Shown here piece after piece: positions 24,217-33,418 of a stretch of 50,975 nucleotides of DNA. Numbering within the stretch: the stretch's first letter is position 1; each line of letters starts with the position of its first letter. The notes beneath the pieces are model-generated. The model worked only from the letters and a program-made list of their open reading frames with translations. It ran no database searches and had not been told where the DNA came from. Origin of the DNA: Candidatus Yanofskyibacteriota bacterium (GTDB taxonomy: Bacteria; Patescibacteriota; Minisyncoccia; 2-02-FULL-40-12; GWA2-44-9); NCBI GenBank assembly GCA_003151795.1, contig PLYL01000022.1:1-50975 (forward strand). Direction: 5' to 3'. A program made the translations under genes and the position numbers.

Positions 24217-24351
24217 AATTAAAAGAGGCCGTCGCGAGATGCAACGGCCTTATTTCCGAAGCGGCTATTGCCGCGGTTTTGGAAATGGTTTGCCGACATT
24301 ACTGAAGCTTTCGAGGATGCAGGGTCCAGCAGGACCTGTACTCACTTCAGT
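24217..24351 (-). ncRNA. Unidentified structured small RNA with own promoter and terminator
   Basis: The RNA is transcribed leftward from a near-consensus promoter and ends in a hairpin (AGGCCGT/ACGGCCT, 24226-24250) followed by TTTT on the minus strand. Inside are a 7-bp stem ACTGAAG/CTTCAGT enclosing AGGTCC/GGACCC, and a stem ATTTCC/GGAAAT enclosing GCGGC/GCCGC. No start codon with a sensible frame is visible. I compared it by eye with SRP, 6S, tmRNA and RNase P signatures and found none. Confidence 0.7.
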
Positions 24352-24357
24352 ATTTCC

Positions 24358-24385
24358 ATTATAGCAAACTGGTATAGATTGTCAA
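24358..24385 (-). promoter_or_regulatory. Consensus sigma70 promoter of the small RNA
   Basis: TTGACA (24380-24385, minus strand), 16-bp spacer, TATAAT (24358-24363). Both hexamers are perfect consensus, which is rare in this window and fits a strongly expressed RNA. Confidence 0.88.
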
Positions 24386-24423
24386 GCCCTCGTAAAAATG
24401 GCTCAAAACAAGGGTTTTTTAAT

Positions 24424-24637
24424 GAGTGGGGTTAAGCTAATTTTTCTCACTCCGCAGGCAAGAAAATCTTTGAAAGCGAAATCGTATTGATTCAATAATC
24501 ATAGGTCAAGCCACTTAGCTTTAGCTAAGCATAGGTAGAGGCGCGGGTTACCTGTGATTATTGAGTATCAATACTGATTGAGGTGAGAAGATTTCTGAAG
24601 CCGAGGACCAGGGAGAAAAATTAGATTAACCTCACTC
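24424..24637. ncRNA. Long rod-like hairpin B at the end of jag
   Basis: The outer ~25-bp arms (24424-24448 and 24613-24637) pair almost fully. Inner stems attgattcaataatca with tgattattgagtatcaat, and ttagctttagctaa, extend the rod. It ends one base from the jag stop codon on the other strand. Mirror placement to hairpin A at the converging operons suggests a shared 3' end role, but an independent RNA cannot be excluded. Confidence 0.55.
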
Positions 24638-24638
24638 T

Positions 24639-25115
24639 CTATGAGCGGTATGGCTTCACCACAATCCGGCGTTGGGGTTCTTGGCCGATGGACTCGGTGG
24701 TGATGTCGGATATGGAGGCGAGTTCCATGTGGACGATCCGGCGCTCGTAGGGAGACATGGGGGTGAGGGCTTCAGCGCGCTGGGTGTTGCGAACGCGCAG
24801 AACGGCTTCTTTGGCAAGGGTGGCGACATGGTTGGCTCGGGACTTCTTATAATCATTCACGTCGACGAACAAAGTCATGCCCTGATCTTTCTTTAATAAC
24901 AGGCTCCGCACGACATGCTCGAGGGCTTGGAGATTTTGGCCGTTCTTGCCAATCAGAAACTTAGCATCTTCGGGCGCGGAAATCGAAGCAAAGACAATTT
25001 CTTTTTCTCCGGCTTTTTCTTCGCGGACATCAACCTCGCACGCCACATTCATGGGCAGGATAATCCGTTTGATGGTTTCGGAGATATTATTCTTTTGTTC
25101 AGTGGTTAGACTCAT
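24639..25115 (-). CDS. jag: Jag/KhpB-like RNA-binding protein (KH-R3H)
   Basis: 158 residues. A KH-type domain with SAPEDAKFLIGKNGQNLQALEHVVRSLL (about 45-73) is followed by a linker and an R3H domain (RRIVHMELASISDITTESIGQEPQRRIVVKP, ~124-155). Jag sits next to yidC in many genomes and binds RNA; in Firmicutes it affects division and elongation. The N-terminal Jag_N domain is absent. The gene is 7 nt downstream of yidC. Confidence 0.92.
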   Translation of the reverse strand: MSLTTEQKNNISETIKRIILPMNVACEVDVREEKAGEKEIVFASISAPEDAKFLIGKNGQNLQALEHVVRSLLLKKDQGMTLFVDVNDYKKSRANHVATLAKEAVLRVRNTQRAEALTPMSPYERRIVHMELASISDITTESIGQEPQRRIVVKPYRS

Positions 25116-25122
25116 TATCGTA

Positions 25123-25827
25123 TTATTTGGTTCGGCGCAGATAAAATTGTTCTCCGATTGAAAACAAGGTCGTCGTTATCCAGTATAGTATCAGACCGGC
25201 CTGAAGATTCCAACCGATGATGACAATCATGACGGGGAAGAAATACAGCATCTGGGTGTTGAGAGCGGCCATCTGGGGATTAGCCCCGCCGCTGGATTTC
25301 ATATAGGCCATGCTTTGCTTGGCCTGGATGAATTGCAACACCCCGGCCAGCACGGCCAGAACAACATTCCGGCCGGCAATACTGATAAATCCAAGAAAGA
25401 ACGGGTTGATGGCGCCGGGATTGTGCACAAACGGATAGAGCATCGCGAGGCTTTGCGGATTGAGGCCGGCTATAAAAACCCGGTAGAGAGTAATGAGAAT
25501 GGGAAGCTGAATCAGTAAAGGCAAGCACCCGGCGATGGGATTGATGTTGTGCTCCTTGTAGAGTTGCATCATGGCCGCGCCTTGGGCAGCTTGGTCGTGT
25601 TTGTGTTTTTCTTTGATGGCCTGGATGTGGGGATTAATCGCGTTTAAAGCTTTTTGGGAACGCTGGGACTTAATCGAAAGGGGGAAGAATAGAAAACGGA
25701 TTACAATCGTCAGAATAATGATGCTCAAGCCCAAATCGTGATTTGGTATAAAATTAGAAAAGAAAATCAGCGCGTTAAAGAGCGGTATATAGAGAACAAT
25801 CTTAAAAAATTCGAATATGGTGCTCAT
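25123..25827 (-). CDS. yidC: Membrane protein insertase YidC/Oxa1
   Basis: 234 residues. Five hydrophobic segments and the family signature region are present: RFLFFPLSIKSQRSQKAL, then LYKEHNINPIAGCLPLLIQLPILITLYRV. The conserved Arg (residue ~44) lies in the first cytoplasm-facing groove helix. It inserts membrane proteins, with or without SecYEG. I chose ATG 25827 (MSTIFEFFKIV) rather than the upstream GTG at 25872 because the segment before it is not membrane-like. It belongs to the rpmH-rnpA-yidD-yidC-jag cluster. Confidence 0.95.
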   Translation of the reverse strand: MSTIFEFFKIVLYIPLFNALIFFSNFIPNHDLGLSIIILTIVIRFLFFPLSIKSQRSQKALNAINPHIQAIKEKHKHDQAAQGAAMMQLYKEHNINPIAGCLPLLIQLPILITLYRVFIAGLNPQSLAMLYPFVHNPGAINPFFLGFISIAGRNVVLAVLAGVLQFIQAKQSMAYMKSSGGANPQMAALNTQMLYFFPVMIVIIGWNLQAGLILYWITTTLFSIGEQFYLRRTK

Positions 25828-25939
25828 CCCGTAGGAAATCGTAGGAACAGGCCAGACGTTATAGTGAGACACTGATGCTACGATATTATACTTAGTGTTT
25901 AACCTTCAAACCCGCTAGGGCGACTTCTGACGGGACTCA

Positions 25940-26170
25940 TTAGGGATAGTCGACACCGCCCGAGCCGAAGGGATTACAGCGGATAATACGGCCGAGGGCC
26001 TTCCACGAACCTTTGATTACGCCGTACTTCTGAACGGCCAGTTCGGCGTATTCGGAACAGGAAGGATGAAACTTGCAGGTGGTGTAGGCAAAACCAGGCA
26101 CTTGGGCCGAGCGAAACCACGCTGTTACTCGGCGATAGAAACGAATGCAGGCGAGAACGGGATTCGTCAT
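25940..26170 (-). CDS. yidD: Membrane protein insertion efficiency factor YidD
   Basis: 76 residues with the family core FHPSCSEYAELAVQKYGVIKGSWKALGRIIRCNPFGSGGVDYP (conserved CxPSCSxYA-type motif and RCxP). It assists membrane protein insertion with YidC. It overlaps rnpA by 4 nt. Confidence 0.95.
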   Translation of the reverse strand: MTNPVLACIRFYRRVTAWFRSAQVPGFAYTTCKFHPSCSEYAELAVQKYGVIKGSWKALGRIIRCNPFGSGGVDYP

Positions 26171-26505
26171 ATGAATCGAGCCTGGCGCAACGTGGCGACG
26201 AAATCGTCCCGAATAACCGAGATGTCAGCCGGAATCTTTTTCGTTACCACTACTACGGTATCGCATGATGGCATGTTGGGCAAGCGATCGGGCCAAATAA
26301 CATCGGCTAAGAGCCGGCGAACTTTATTCCGAAGCACGGCTTTGGGAGCGAATTTGGCGGCGACGATAAAACCAAAGCGGGGATAGCCGCGAGACGATGG
26401 GAGTGCTTTCAGAAACAAAAAGGAGCCGTTCAGAGCCTTTCCTTTTTTAAAAACGGCGTCGAAATCCTTTTTGTTCTTGAGGCGATTCTTGGTCGGGAGA
26501 GCCAT
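26167..26505 (-). CDS. rnpA: Ribonuclease P protein component
   Basis: 112 residues. The start LPTKNRLKNKKDFDAVFKKGK and the RNR-type core APKAVLRNKVRRLL are hallmarks of RnpA, which binds the RNase P RNA and helps it mature tRNA 5' ends. It lies 9 nt after rpmH. Confidence 0.95.
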   Translation of the reverse strand: MALPTKNRLKNKKDFDAVFKKGKALNGSFLFLKALPSSRGYPRFGFIVAAKFAPKAVLRNKVRRLLADVIWPDRLPNMPSCDTVVVVTKKIPADISVIRDDFVATLRQARFI

Positions 26506-26514
26506 ACGACAGCG

Positions 26515-26661
26515 CTAGACGGTCAACTTTTTGCGGCCTTTGCGCCGACGGCGGGCGAGAACAGTGCGGCCGTTTTTGGTGTGCATGCGAGACAAAAAAC
26601 CATGCTTTCTTTTGCGCTTGGCTTTTTTAGGGTTGTAAGTGAGGGCGAGTGATTTAGACAT
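26515..26661 (-). CDS. rpmH: Large ribosomal subunit protein bL34
   Basis: 48 residues, highly basic: [41 protein letters not shown]. It is short enough to be missed by size cut-offs. Linkage to rnpA and, across a divergent gap, to dnaA is the classical bacterial origin arrangement. Confidence 0.96.
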   Translation of the reverse strand: MSKSLALTYNPKKAKRKRKHGFLSRMHTKNGRTVLARRRRKGRKKLTV

Positions 26662-26685
26662 TGGATAAGCTGATTATTTTATTAG

Positions 26686-26714
26686 AGTATAGCCGAAAAT
26701 TGGTGTTGGGTCAA
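26686..26714 (-). promoter_or_regulatory. Promoter of the rpmH-rnpA-yidD-yidC-jag operon
   Basis: Minus strand TTGACC (26709-26714), 17-bp spacer, TATACT (26686-26691), 25 nt before rpmH. On the other strand a TATAAT at 26915-26920 probably serves dnaA. Confidence 0.8.
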
Positions 26715-26944
26715 TCCCACTGTTGAAGCACTACGATTAAAAAATTAATTTGACACAATAACAAGCACCGACACCTTGCTTGCAGGTTTTTATGTGCGGG
26801 GTCAATATTTACTATTTTTTTACGCTTGCTATACCAAATAGAGCGGGCGAGGGAACTGCGACGACTTATGAACACCATATCCACTGGCCGGCATGTTCTA
26901 AAAATTTTATTCAGTATAATGAATCGATAAATACCTCTCGATCA

Positions 26945-28318
26945 ATGACGAACGAAGAATTATGGAAGGCGGTGCTTGGTGAAATGGAGCTCTCGCTGAC
27001 GCGCGCGAACTTTATTACCTGGTTCAAGAACACGACTATCGTCGCCCGCGACCATAGTTCTATTGTGGTGAGTGTCCCTAATGGCTTTATCAAGGAATGG
27101 CTCGAAAATAAATTCAATAGAAAAATTCTCCAGTCCATTCGCGGCCTCACGCCGGAAATTCGGGAGATAAAATACTCGATTGGGAAACCCAGAGTAGACT
27201 TTGTCCGCCAGGATATATCGCGAATTATCCTTGAGAAAGAATTAGAGGAGAAGACAAATATTGTTTCGATCGATACTGATGTTGATCATCTCACCAACCT
27301 AAATAAGCGCTACTCCTTTGATTCCTTCGTTTCTGGCTCAAGCAACGAGATGGCGTATGCGGCCTGTCTTTCCGTAACCAAGAACCTCGGCAAAATATAT
27401 AATCCGCTTTTTATCTATGGCAATGTCGGCCTGGGCAAAACCCATCTCATCCAGGCGGTCGGGAACAAAGTCGCGGAAAACAAGGAAAAGAAAGTGCTCT
27501 ATCTCCAAGCGGAACGCTTTACGGCTCAAATTGTCGAAGCAATCATGAACCGGACGATTGAAGACTTAAAAAGCCAATACGAAAAAGTTGACCTGCTCAT
27601 CCTTGATGATGTTCAATTTATCGCCGGCAAAGTAAAAGCTCAAGAAATAATCTTTGCCACATTTAATGAGCTGTATGGAAGGAACAAGCAAATTATTCTC
27701 TCGTCAGACCGGCCGCCGGCCGCCATCCCCACCCTTGAAGAGCGCCTGCGCTCGCGTTTCGAGGGCGGGATGATTGCCGATGTCGGGGTGCCGGAACTGG
27801 AAACCCGTCTGGCCATCTTAAAACAGAAGCTAATCGGTAAAAATGTTGATTTGGGTGAAGAGACTCTTTCTTATATCGCCACCCACATGCAGAAAAATAT
27901 CCGCGAACTGGAAGGCGCGCTTAATCGAGTGGTGGCCTTTACTCAAATCTACAACAAAGTGCCCGAACTCAAAGAAGTTAAAAACATCCTCAACACCTAC
28001 TTGAGCACGCCTTACAAAAAGACCTCCCCGCAGGTAATTTTGAAAGCGGTGGCTGATTTTTATAATATTTCGGCCGCCGACCTGATAAAAAGGAGCCGTA
28101 AAAAAGAAGTTGTCCGGCCCCGGCAAGTCGCCATGTTTTTATTGCGCGATGAAACAAAACTTTCCTTCCCGGAAATCGGCCAGAAGCTCGGCGGCCGAGA
28201 CCATTCGACAGTTATTCATGCTTGTGAAAAAATAAGAAATGAATCGGCGATCGATGAACCCCTTAAACAAGAGCTGACTTTAATTAAAGAGCGCGTGTAT
28301 AACTCTTTTGATAAGTAG
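26945..28318 (+). CDS. dnaA: Chromosomal replication initiator DnaA
   Basis: 457 residues. Domain I starts [27 protein letters not shown]; the AAA+ domain has Walker [11 protein letters not shown] (near 160) and Walker [10 protein letters not shown]; domain IV ends with the box-binding signature [15 protein letters not shown]. The frame is open upstream to 26780, but those 55 residues lack homology and the TATAAT at 26915-26920 lies inside them, so I chose ATG 26945. Domain II is very short. The 283-bp gap to rpmH (26662-26944) holds the two divergent promoters and an ATATCCACT resembling a weak DnaA box. Confidence 0.97.
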   Translation: MTNEELWKAVLGEMELSLTRANFITWFKNTTIVARDHSSIVVSVPNGFIKEWLENKFNRKILQSIRGLTPEIREIKYSIGKPRVDFVRQDISRIILEKELEEKTNIVSIDTDVDHLTNLNKRYSFDSFVSGSSNEMAYAACLSVTKNLGKIYNPLFIYGNVGLGKTHLIQAVGNKVAENKEKKVLYLQAERFTAQIVEAIMNRTIEDLKSQYEKVDLLILDDVQFIAGKVKAQEIIFATFNELYGRNKQIILSSDRPPAAIPTLEERLRSRFEGGMIADVGVPELETRLAILKQKLIGKNVDLGEETLSYIATHMQKNIRELEGALNRVVAFTQIYNKVPELKEVKNILNTYLSTPYKKTSPQVILKAVADFYNISAADLIKRSRKKEVVRPRQVAMFLLRDETKLSFPEIGQKLGGRDHSTVIHACEKIRNESAIDEPLKQELTLIKERVYNSFDK

Positions 28319-28537
28319 GGGATAATTCGTGGATAAGGATGTGTTTAAAATATATCCAGACAAAGTATTATTAAACTATCCCTTAATATTCCAGTGCCTG
28401 TCCACAATATTTATGAATAAAAATTCACTTAAAAATATCGGCCTAGTAACGGTTTTTAGACCATATTTAATTAATTATTCACATATCCACTCTCTTAATA
28501 GTAATAATAAAAATATGAAACATAATATTTATTAATT
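28319..28537 (+). other. Probable replication origin (dnaA-dnaN intergenic region)
   Basis: 219 bp, strongly AT-rich, without a convincing gene. DnaA-box-like sites: TTATCCACG on the minus strand (28328-28336, 8 of 9 to TTATCCACA), CTGTCCACA (28398-28406) and ATATCCACT (28483-28491). A/T tracts near 28500-28537 could be the unwinding element. A 68-residue frame at 28329-28535 is low-complexity AT translation and I do not call it. Confidence 0.65.
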
Positions 28538-29626
28538 ATGAAACTTATTGTCAATCAAAAAAATCTCAAGCGAGCCATTAGTCTAGTAGAGAAAGTTGTT
28601 TCCAAAAATACATCCCTCCCAATTCTTGGAAATATATTATTTAAAACCGAAAATGGCCGATTGCGGTTATCAGCCACTAATTTAGAATTGGGGATTAATA
28701 CTTTAATCGGAGTAAAAATAGAAGAAGTCGGGGAAATTGCCGTTCCGGCCCGAATATTCTCTGATTTTATAAACACGGTTCAAGACGAAAAAGTCACTCT
28801 TGTGACTAAAAATAATACCCTGACGATTAACGCCGAACATTATAAAACAAGCATTCTCGGCTTCGACCCGAAAGATTTTCCGATTATTCCAAAAATAAAG
28901 TCTGAACCGATTGTTTCGATACCCGCCAGCATTCTCAAAGGCGCTCTGGTAAAAGTGCTAGACTCAATGGCTATATCCGAGACTAGGCCCGAACTGGCTG
29001 GCGTTCTGGTGCAGATAAAAGACAATCAATGCGTTTTTGTTTCGACCGATATTTTCCGGCTCTCTGAAGTAATTTTACCGATTAAGGCTTCCGCTTCCGC
29101 TTCGATTATTCTTCCCAGAAACACGGTGGCTGAATTAGTGCGCATGTGCAGCGATCTCGAGGGTGATGTGCAAATTAAATACGCCGACAATCAGGTCGCT
29201 TTCGTGGCTGAAGATATAGAGCTTGTTTCCCGAGTGGTGGACGGCACCTATCCGCCGTACAAAAACGTGATTCCAGAGAAGTTCATATCTCGAGCTTTGA
29301 TTAAGCGCGGTGAATTAGAAAACAATATCCGCCTGGCGGGCTTATTCGCTTCCAGTATTTCCGACGTGAAGATTGCCTGCTCAAAAGATAAATTGACGAT
29401 TACCGCCCGCAATAGCGATAAAGGCGAGATTGAGACCGATGTGCCGGCGGTTCTTAAAAACGAGCCGTTTGAGCTGTCTTTGAACTACCGATACATTCTG
29501 GACGGCCTTAAAAACATGCCCGGTAACGACGTGATTATTGAATTTACCGGCGCCGGCAGTCCGCTCGTCATGCGTCCGGGCGATGATAAGTCTTTCGTGT
29601 ATCTTATTATGCCTCTTAGAAACTAG
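28538..29626 (+). CDS. dnaN: DNA polymerase III beta sliding clamp
   Basis: 362 residues. Three clamp domains are evident: MKLIVNQKNLKRAISLVEKVVSKNTSLPILGNILF at the start, LAGVLVQIKDNQCVFVSTDIFRLSE in the middle, and SLNYRYILDGLKNMPGNDVIIEFTGAGSPLVMRPGD and VYLIMPLR at the end. Encircles DNA and tethers polymerase. Follows the likely origin directly. Confidence 0.97.
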   Translation: MKLIVNQKNLKRAISLVEKVVSKNTSLPILGNILFKTENGRLRLSATNLELGINTLIGVKIEEVGEIAVPARIFSDFINTVQDEKVTLVTKNNTLTINAEHYKTSILGFDPKDFPIIPKIKSEPIVSIPASILKGALVKVLDSMAISETRPELAGVLVQIKDNQCVFVSTDIFRLSEVILPIKASASASIILPRNTVAELVRMCSDLEGDVQIKYADNQVAFVAEDIELVSRVVDGTYPPYKNVIPEKFISRALIKRGELENNIRLAGLFASSISDVKIACSKDKLTITARNSDKGEIETDVPAVLKNEPFELSLNYRYILDGLKNMPGNDVIIEFTGAGSPLVMRPGDDKSFVYLIMPLRN

Positions 29627-29647
29627 GGGTTATATTAATATAACCCC
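29626..29647. repeat. Perfect 22-bp palindrome between dnaN and the DUF721 gene
   Basis: ggggttatatt followed by its exact complement, starting with the last base of the dnaN stop. It could be an operator or a small hairpin. No T run follows, so it is not a typical terminator. Confidence 0.7.
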
Positions 29648-29650
29648 CCC

Positions 29651-29932
29651 ATGTTCCGAAATATTCAAGATCGCTTCGCGCGACGTCTCGAAAACATTAA
29701 GAGCAAAACCCAAACCCAAACGGAGCTCGAAAAAAATATCCGCTCATTTTTGATTCAAGAATTCGGCCCCATCGGAGAATCATTAAGTTTTAAAGCCGCT
29801 CAAGAAAATAAAAAAATACACATTCGGCTGGAGAGCAAGACGGCGGCCAATGAAATCGTGTTGCGGAGCGGCAAACTTAAAGAATCTCTGCGCGCTTTCG
29901 ATAATAAAATAGAAACTATCAATATCGACTAA
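29651..29932 (+). CDS. DUF721/DciA-like small protein
   Basis: 93 residues: a helical N-terminus, then ENKKIHIRLESKTAANEIVLRSGKLKESLRAF, which resembles the C-terminal alpha-beta core of DUF721 proteins. One branch of that family, DciA, loads the replicative helicase. Location right after dnaN supports a replication role. The similarity was judged by eye. Confidence 0.55.
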   Translation: MFRNIQDRFARRLENIKSKTQTQTELEKNIRSFLIQEFGPIGESLSFKAAQENKKIHIRLESKTAANEIVLRSGKLKESLRAFDNKIETINID

Positions 29933-29954
29933 GCTTGCCCGCCTAAGTTTTATT

Positions 29955-32156
29955 CTAAAAGTTTGGCGTGGGCGTCGGAGAAGGAGTCGGTGTGGGGGAC
30001 GGATAATTACCATATGACGCCTCGCCGTAGGCCTGTAGGACCGGCCAGTCCCAATTGGCGAACTGGGGATCGTTGCCAGGATTGGATGGGATTGGACCCA
30101 GCGGGTCGGTCCGGTCGACGTAATAAAGGATTTCATGGTACTGGGTCGGCCCGCCGTCTGGCGGGGTGTAGCTTATGTTGCCATTCAGCATGGGCTTGTC
30201 AGAGCTCACCGGGTCCGGATCGGGGAATGATTCATGGGGAAAAGTCGCCAGGGCTTGGGTCATGAATTCGTGCCACATTGGTCCGGCGGCGCTGACACCG
30301 GCGCCGGCTTGGGTCATGGAACTGTTGTCGTTGTTGCCGGTCCAGACGGCCGTGGAGATGGACGGACTGAAGCCGACCAGCCAGCCGTCGCGATTATCTT
30401 GGGTGGTGCCGGTTTTGGCGGCCACGTCGTAGCCGGGAATATAGAGCGAACTGTTGTAGCCGAACTCCGGCGCCCGGGCGGAATTATCAGAGAGGACATT
30501 ATCAATTAATCGAGCGGTTTGGGTGTCGAGAACACGCTGGGGCTGGTCCTGGGCTTGTTCCAGGATGTTGCCATTCACGTCGGAAACGCTTTTGATAATG
30601 CGATACGGATTACGGACGCCGTCATTGGCGAAGACGCCGTAAGCCGAAGCCATGTCGATTGGTTTCACTTCCGCCCCGCCTAAGACCAAGGAGAGGCCGT
30701 AGCGGCTCGGGTCGGTCAGGGTGGTGATGCCCATTTCTTGAGCGAAACTGATAGTGTCGGGGATGCCCGCGAGATAGAGCGTTTTTACCGACGGCACATT
30801 GAGCGATTCATCAATGGCTTGGCGCATCGTAACGGCGCCGCGGAATTTACCGTCATAATCTTGGGGGTGGTAGCAAGCTAACCCGTATTGGTCGGTGGTC
30901 TGATTTCCATCCGGCGAGCAGTTGGGATTGAATTCTGTTTTGTAATCGAAGATGGTCGTTGAGTCGGGGTAGCCCTTCTGGAAAGCGACCGCATAGGCAA
31001 ATGGCTTGAATGAGGAACCGGGCTGGCGGGCCGCGGTGGCGACATTAAAGTTGCCTTGATTGGCGACGTCGAAATAATTAACCGAGCCGACTAAAGCAAG
31101 GACGTCGCCATTTTTCGGACTGACGGCGACCAGAGCCGCGTTCGAGGCTTTGTATTTTGTTTTGTTGATGGCCGCGTATTTGGTCACGGCCGCTTCGGCG
31201 TAGCCCTGGAGGGTGGCGTCGAGGGTGGTGATGATATTAAAGCCGCCGCTTTCAATCGCCGCCTCGCCGTATTTAGCGGCCAGATAATCTTTGACCATAA
31301 TCACAAAATGCGGAGCGGTGATGCTTTCGGTACTCGAATGAAAGACCGGCTTTTCGGCGACGGCTTGCTGATAGTCGGCGTCGGAGATTGAACCGAGCTT
31401 TTTCATGCTGGCGAGAATAGTATTCTTGCGGGTGATAAGGTCATCAATGTGATTGCCGTAGGGCGAGTAGTAGCTCGGCGCTTGGGGCAGGGCCGCCAGC
31501 GTGGCCGCTTCGCTCAAATCTAATTGAGAGGCGCTTTTGCCGAAGAATGTTTTGGACGCCGCCTCGATACCGTAGGCGTTCGAGCCGTAAGGAATCTGGT
31601 TTAAATACATCCAAAAAATCTGGTCTTTGGAAAACTGGCGTTCCAGCTCAACCGATAAAATCAACTCTTCAACTTTACGCAAGGCTGTTTTCTGGCTTCC
31701 GAGGAGAGTCTGCTTAACTAATTGTTGGGTAATTGTTGAACCACCCTGCGATAAGCTGAAGGTTGTAACATCATTATATATCGACCGAAGAATACCTTTT
31801 ATATCAAACCCGCCATGAGAATAGAAACCGCTGTCTTCGGCGGCGAGAGTCGCGTTCTTTAAATTGGCCGGGATTTGTTCCCAAGGAATGATGGTTCGCT
31901 TTTCTTCGCCATGGATGTCATAGAGAAGGACCTGGCCCGTCCGATCGTAGATTTTGGTCGATTCGCTGACTTTGCGATCGGCGATGGAGTTGGGGTCGGG
32001 AAGGATGCGCTGGATATAGATAAACAAGCCGAAAAACAAAATCGCGCCGATGACGACAAGCCAGAGCACGAACATTCCCACTTGCTTCAGGCTCGGCTTT
32101 TTAATTTTTGAACTCTTGAATACTCGGCCGATAATAGGCGACATGGCTGACATCAT
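29955..32156 (-). CDS. Class A penicillin-binding protein (transglycosylase-transpeptidase)
   Basis: 733 residues: a short cytoplasmic N-terminus, transmembrane helix ~28-50, and a GT51 glycosyltransferase domain (AAEDSGFYSHGGFD, GGSTITQQLVKQTL, RKVEELILSVELE). The transpeptidase domain has catalytic SSFK (in RQPGSSFKPF), SLN and KTGTT. A Ser/Thr/Pro-rich tail PSPTPTPSPTPTPNF ends the protein. It polymerises and cross-links peptidoglycan outside the membrane. ATGs at 32156 and 32153 are both possible starts. It converges with the DUF721 gene (22-nt gap) and diverges from tyrS. Confidence 0.95.
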   Translation of the reverse strand: MMSAMSPIIGRVFKSSKIKKPSLKQVGMFVLWLVVIGAILFFGLFIYIQRILPDPNSIADRKVSESTKIYDRTGQVLLYDIHGEEKRTIIPWEQIPANLKNATLAAEDSGFYSHGGFDIKGILRSIYNDVTTFSLSQGGSTITQQLVKQTLLGSQKTALRKVEELILSVELERQFSKDQIFWMYLNQIPYGSNAYGIEAASKTFFGKSASQLDLSEAATLAALPQAPSYYSPYGNHIDDLITRKNTILASMKKLGSISDADYQQAVAEKPVFHSSTESITAPHFVIMVKDYLAAKYGEAAIESGGFNIITTLDATLQGYAEAAVTKYAAINKTKYKASNAALVAVSPKNGDVLALVGSVNYFDVANQGNFNVATAARQPGSSFKPFAYAVAFQKGYPDSTTIFDYKTEFNPNCSPDGNQTTDQYGLACYHPQDYDGKFRGAVTMRQAIDESLNVPSVKTLYLAGIPDTISFAQEMGITTLTDPSRYGLSLVLGGAEVKPIDMASAYGVFANDGVRNPYRIIKSVSDVNGNILEQAQDQPQRVLDTQTARLIDNVLSDNSARAPEFGYNSSLYIPGYDVAAKTGTTQDNRDGWLVGFSPSISTAVWTGNNDNSSMTQAGAGVSAAGPMWHEFMTQALATFPHESFPDPDPVSSDKPMLNGNISYTPPDGGPTQYHEILYYVDRTDPLGPIPSNPGNDPQFANWDWPVLQAYGEASYGNYPSPTPTPSPTPTPNF

Positions 32157-32209
32157 GCCACAAAAACCGCATATTTACAACATTCTGATTACAGGATACT
32201 ATATACATC

Positions 32210-33382
32210 ATGAATGAAATACTAGAACGAGGGGTTGAAGAAATAATCGAACAGGACCATCTAAAAAAACGATTACAAAACGGCGATGTTCTTCGGGTCA
32301 AACTTGGTATCGACCCAACCGCGAAGGATTTACATCTGGGCCACACGGTAGTGCTTCGAAAACTAAGGCAGTTCCAAGATGCGGGCCACCAAGCAGTGTT
32401 TATTATCGGCGATTTTACTGCGCTGATAGGCGATCCTTCGGGCCGAAGCGATTTACGCCCAGTATTAACATCTGAACAAATAAAAGAAAATCTCAAGAAT
32501 TATCTCAAGGAGGCCGGCAAAGTTATTGATTTAAAAAAAGCCGAAGTTCGGTACAACTCTGAATGGTTGGGTAGTCAGGGCCCGGGTTTTATTATGGAGC
32601 TCGCCAGTAAGTTTACTGTGGCGAGGATGCTTGAACGGGATGATTTTCAAAAACGGATTAAGAATGACCAGGATGTTGGAGTTCTCGAAATTATGTACCC
32701 GATTTTACAGGGATATGATTCCGTGGCGGTGAAAGCGGATGTGGAGCTTGGTGGCACAGATCAAAAATTCAACTTGCTTATGGGTAGAAAGGTTCAGAAA
32801 CGCTATGGCCAGCCGGAGCAGGACATAATAACATGCCCGCTTATTGAAGGGCTGGACGGTGTAAATAAAATGAGCAAAAGTCTTGGCAACTATGTCGGTA
32901 TTTCTGATATTCCTGCCGATATGTTCGGGAAAATTATGTCCTTGCCGGACGGCTTGATGATAAAATATTTCACCCTTCTCACTGATGTCCCACAGGAAGA
33001 AATTGATCAGCTAAAAAAAGAGCGAGAAGATTTAAGAGTAACTCCTACTCGCTCGCCAAAAGAATGGAAAGAGAAATTGGCCCACGAGTTGGTTAGAATG
33101 TACCACGGAGAAAAAGAAGCCCAAAAAGCCCAAAAAGAATTTTCTAATGTTTTCTCAAAAAAAGAATTACCAGAAGACATCCAGGAATTTTCCGTCGCCG
33201 GGCAATCAATTCTAGATTTTATTTCTGACAATAATTTAGCCGAGTCTCGTTCGGAAGCAAAAAGATTACTTGAGCAGAAGGCCGTGAAAGTAAATTCGAT
33301 ACATGTTACAGATTGGGGGCAAGTGCTATCGAAAGGGGATATTATTCAAGTTGGTCCGCGAAAATTCGCAAAAGTTAAGTAA
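32210..33382 (+). CDS. tyrS: Tyrosyl-tRNA synthetase
   Basis: 390 residues, class I synthetase of the TyrRS type with HLGH (near residue 42) as HIGH motif and KMSKS (near 222). A C-terminal S4 domain ends the protein (SRSEAKRLLEQKAVKVNSIHVTDW). The -10-like GATACT (32195-32200) is 10 nt before the ATG, so the leader is at most a few bases. Confidence 0.95.
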   Translation: MNEILERGVEEIIEQDHLKKRLQNGDVLRVKLGIDPTAKDLHLGHTVVLRKLRQFQDAGHQAVFIIGDFTALIGDPSGRSDLRPVLTSEQIKENLKNYLKEAGKVIDLKKAEVRYNSEWLGSQGPGFIMELASKFTVARMLERDDFQKRIKNDQDVGVLEIMYPILQGYDSVAVKADVELGGTDQKFNLLMGRKVQKRYGQPEQDIITCPLIEGLDGVNKMSKSLGNYVGISDIPADMFGKIMSLPDGLMIKYFTLLTDVPQEEIDQLKKEREDLRVTPTRSPKEWKEKLAHELVRMYHGEKEAQKAQKEFSNVFSKKELPEDIQEFSVAGQSILDFISDNNLAESRSEAKRLLEQKAVKVNSIHVTDWGQVLSKGDIIQVGPRKFAKVK

Positions 33383-33414
33383 TATAAAATCGGCCTCTCG
33401 GCCGATTTTATATT
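33381..33414. terminator. Bidirectional terminator after tyrS
   Basis: 15-bp perfect stem aatataaaatcggcc/ggccgattttatatt with loop TCTC. A/T-rich stem bases on both sides allow termination in both directions; it separates tyrS from the converging acidic-protein gene. Confidence 0.8.
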
Positions 33415-33418
33415 TGAA

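Noticed and set aside
24217-24351. Identification as SRP (4.5S) RNA
   Set aside because: The conserved GGAAGGAAGCAGC-type loop of SRP domain IV is absent.
26780-26944. N-terminal extension of DnaA
   Set aside because: The 55 extra residues lack DnaA homology, and the likely -10 box lies inside them.
28329-28535. A 68-residue gene between dnaA and dnaN
   Set aside because: It is an AT-rich frame overlying DnaA-box-like sites, with Asn/Ile/Lys-rich low-complexity translation and no homology.
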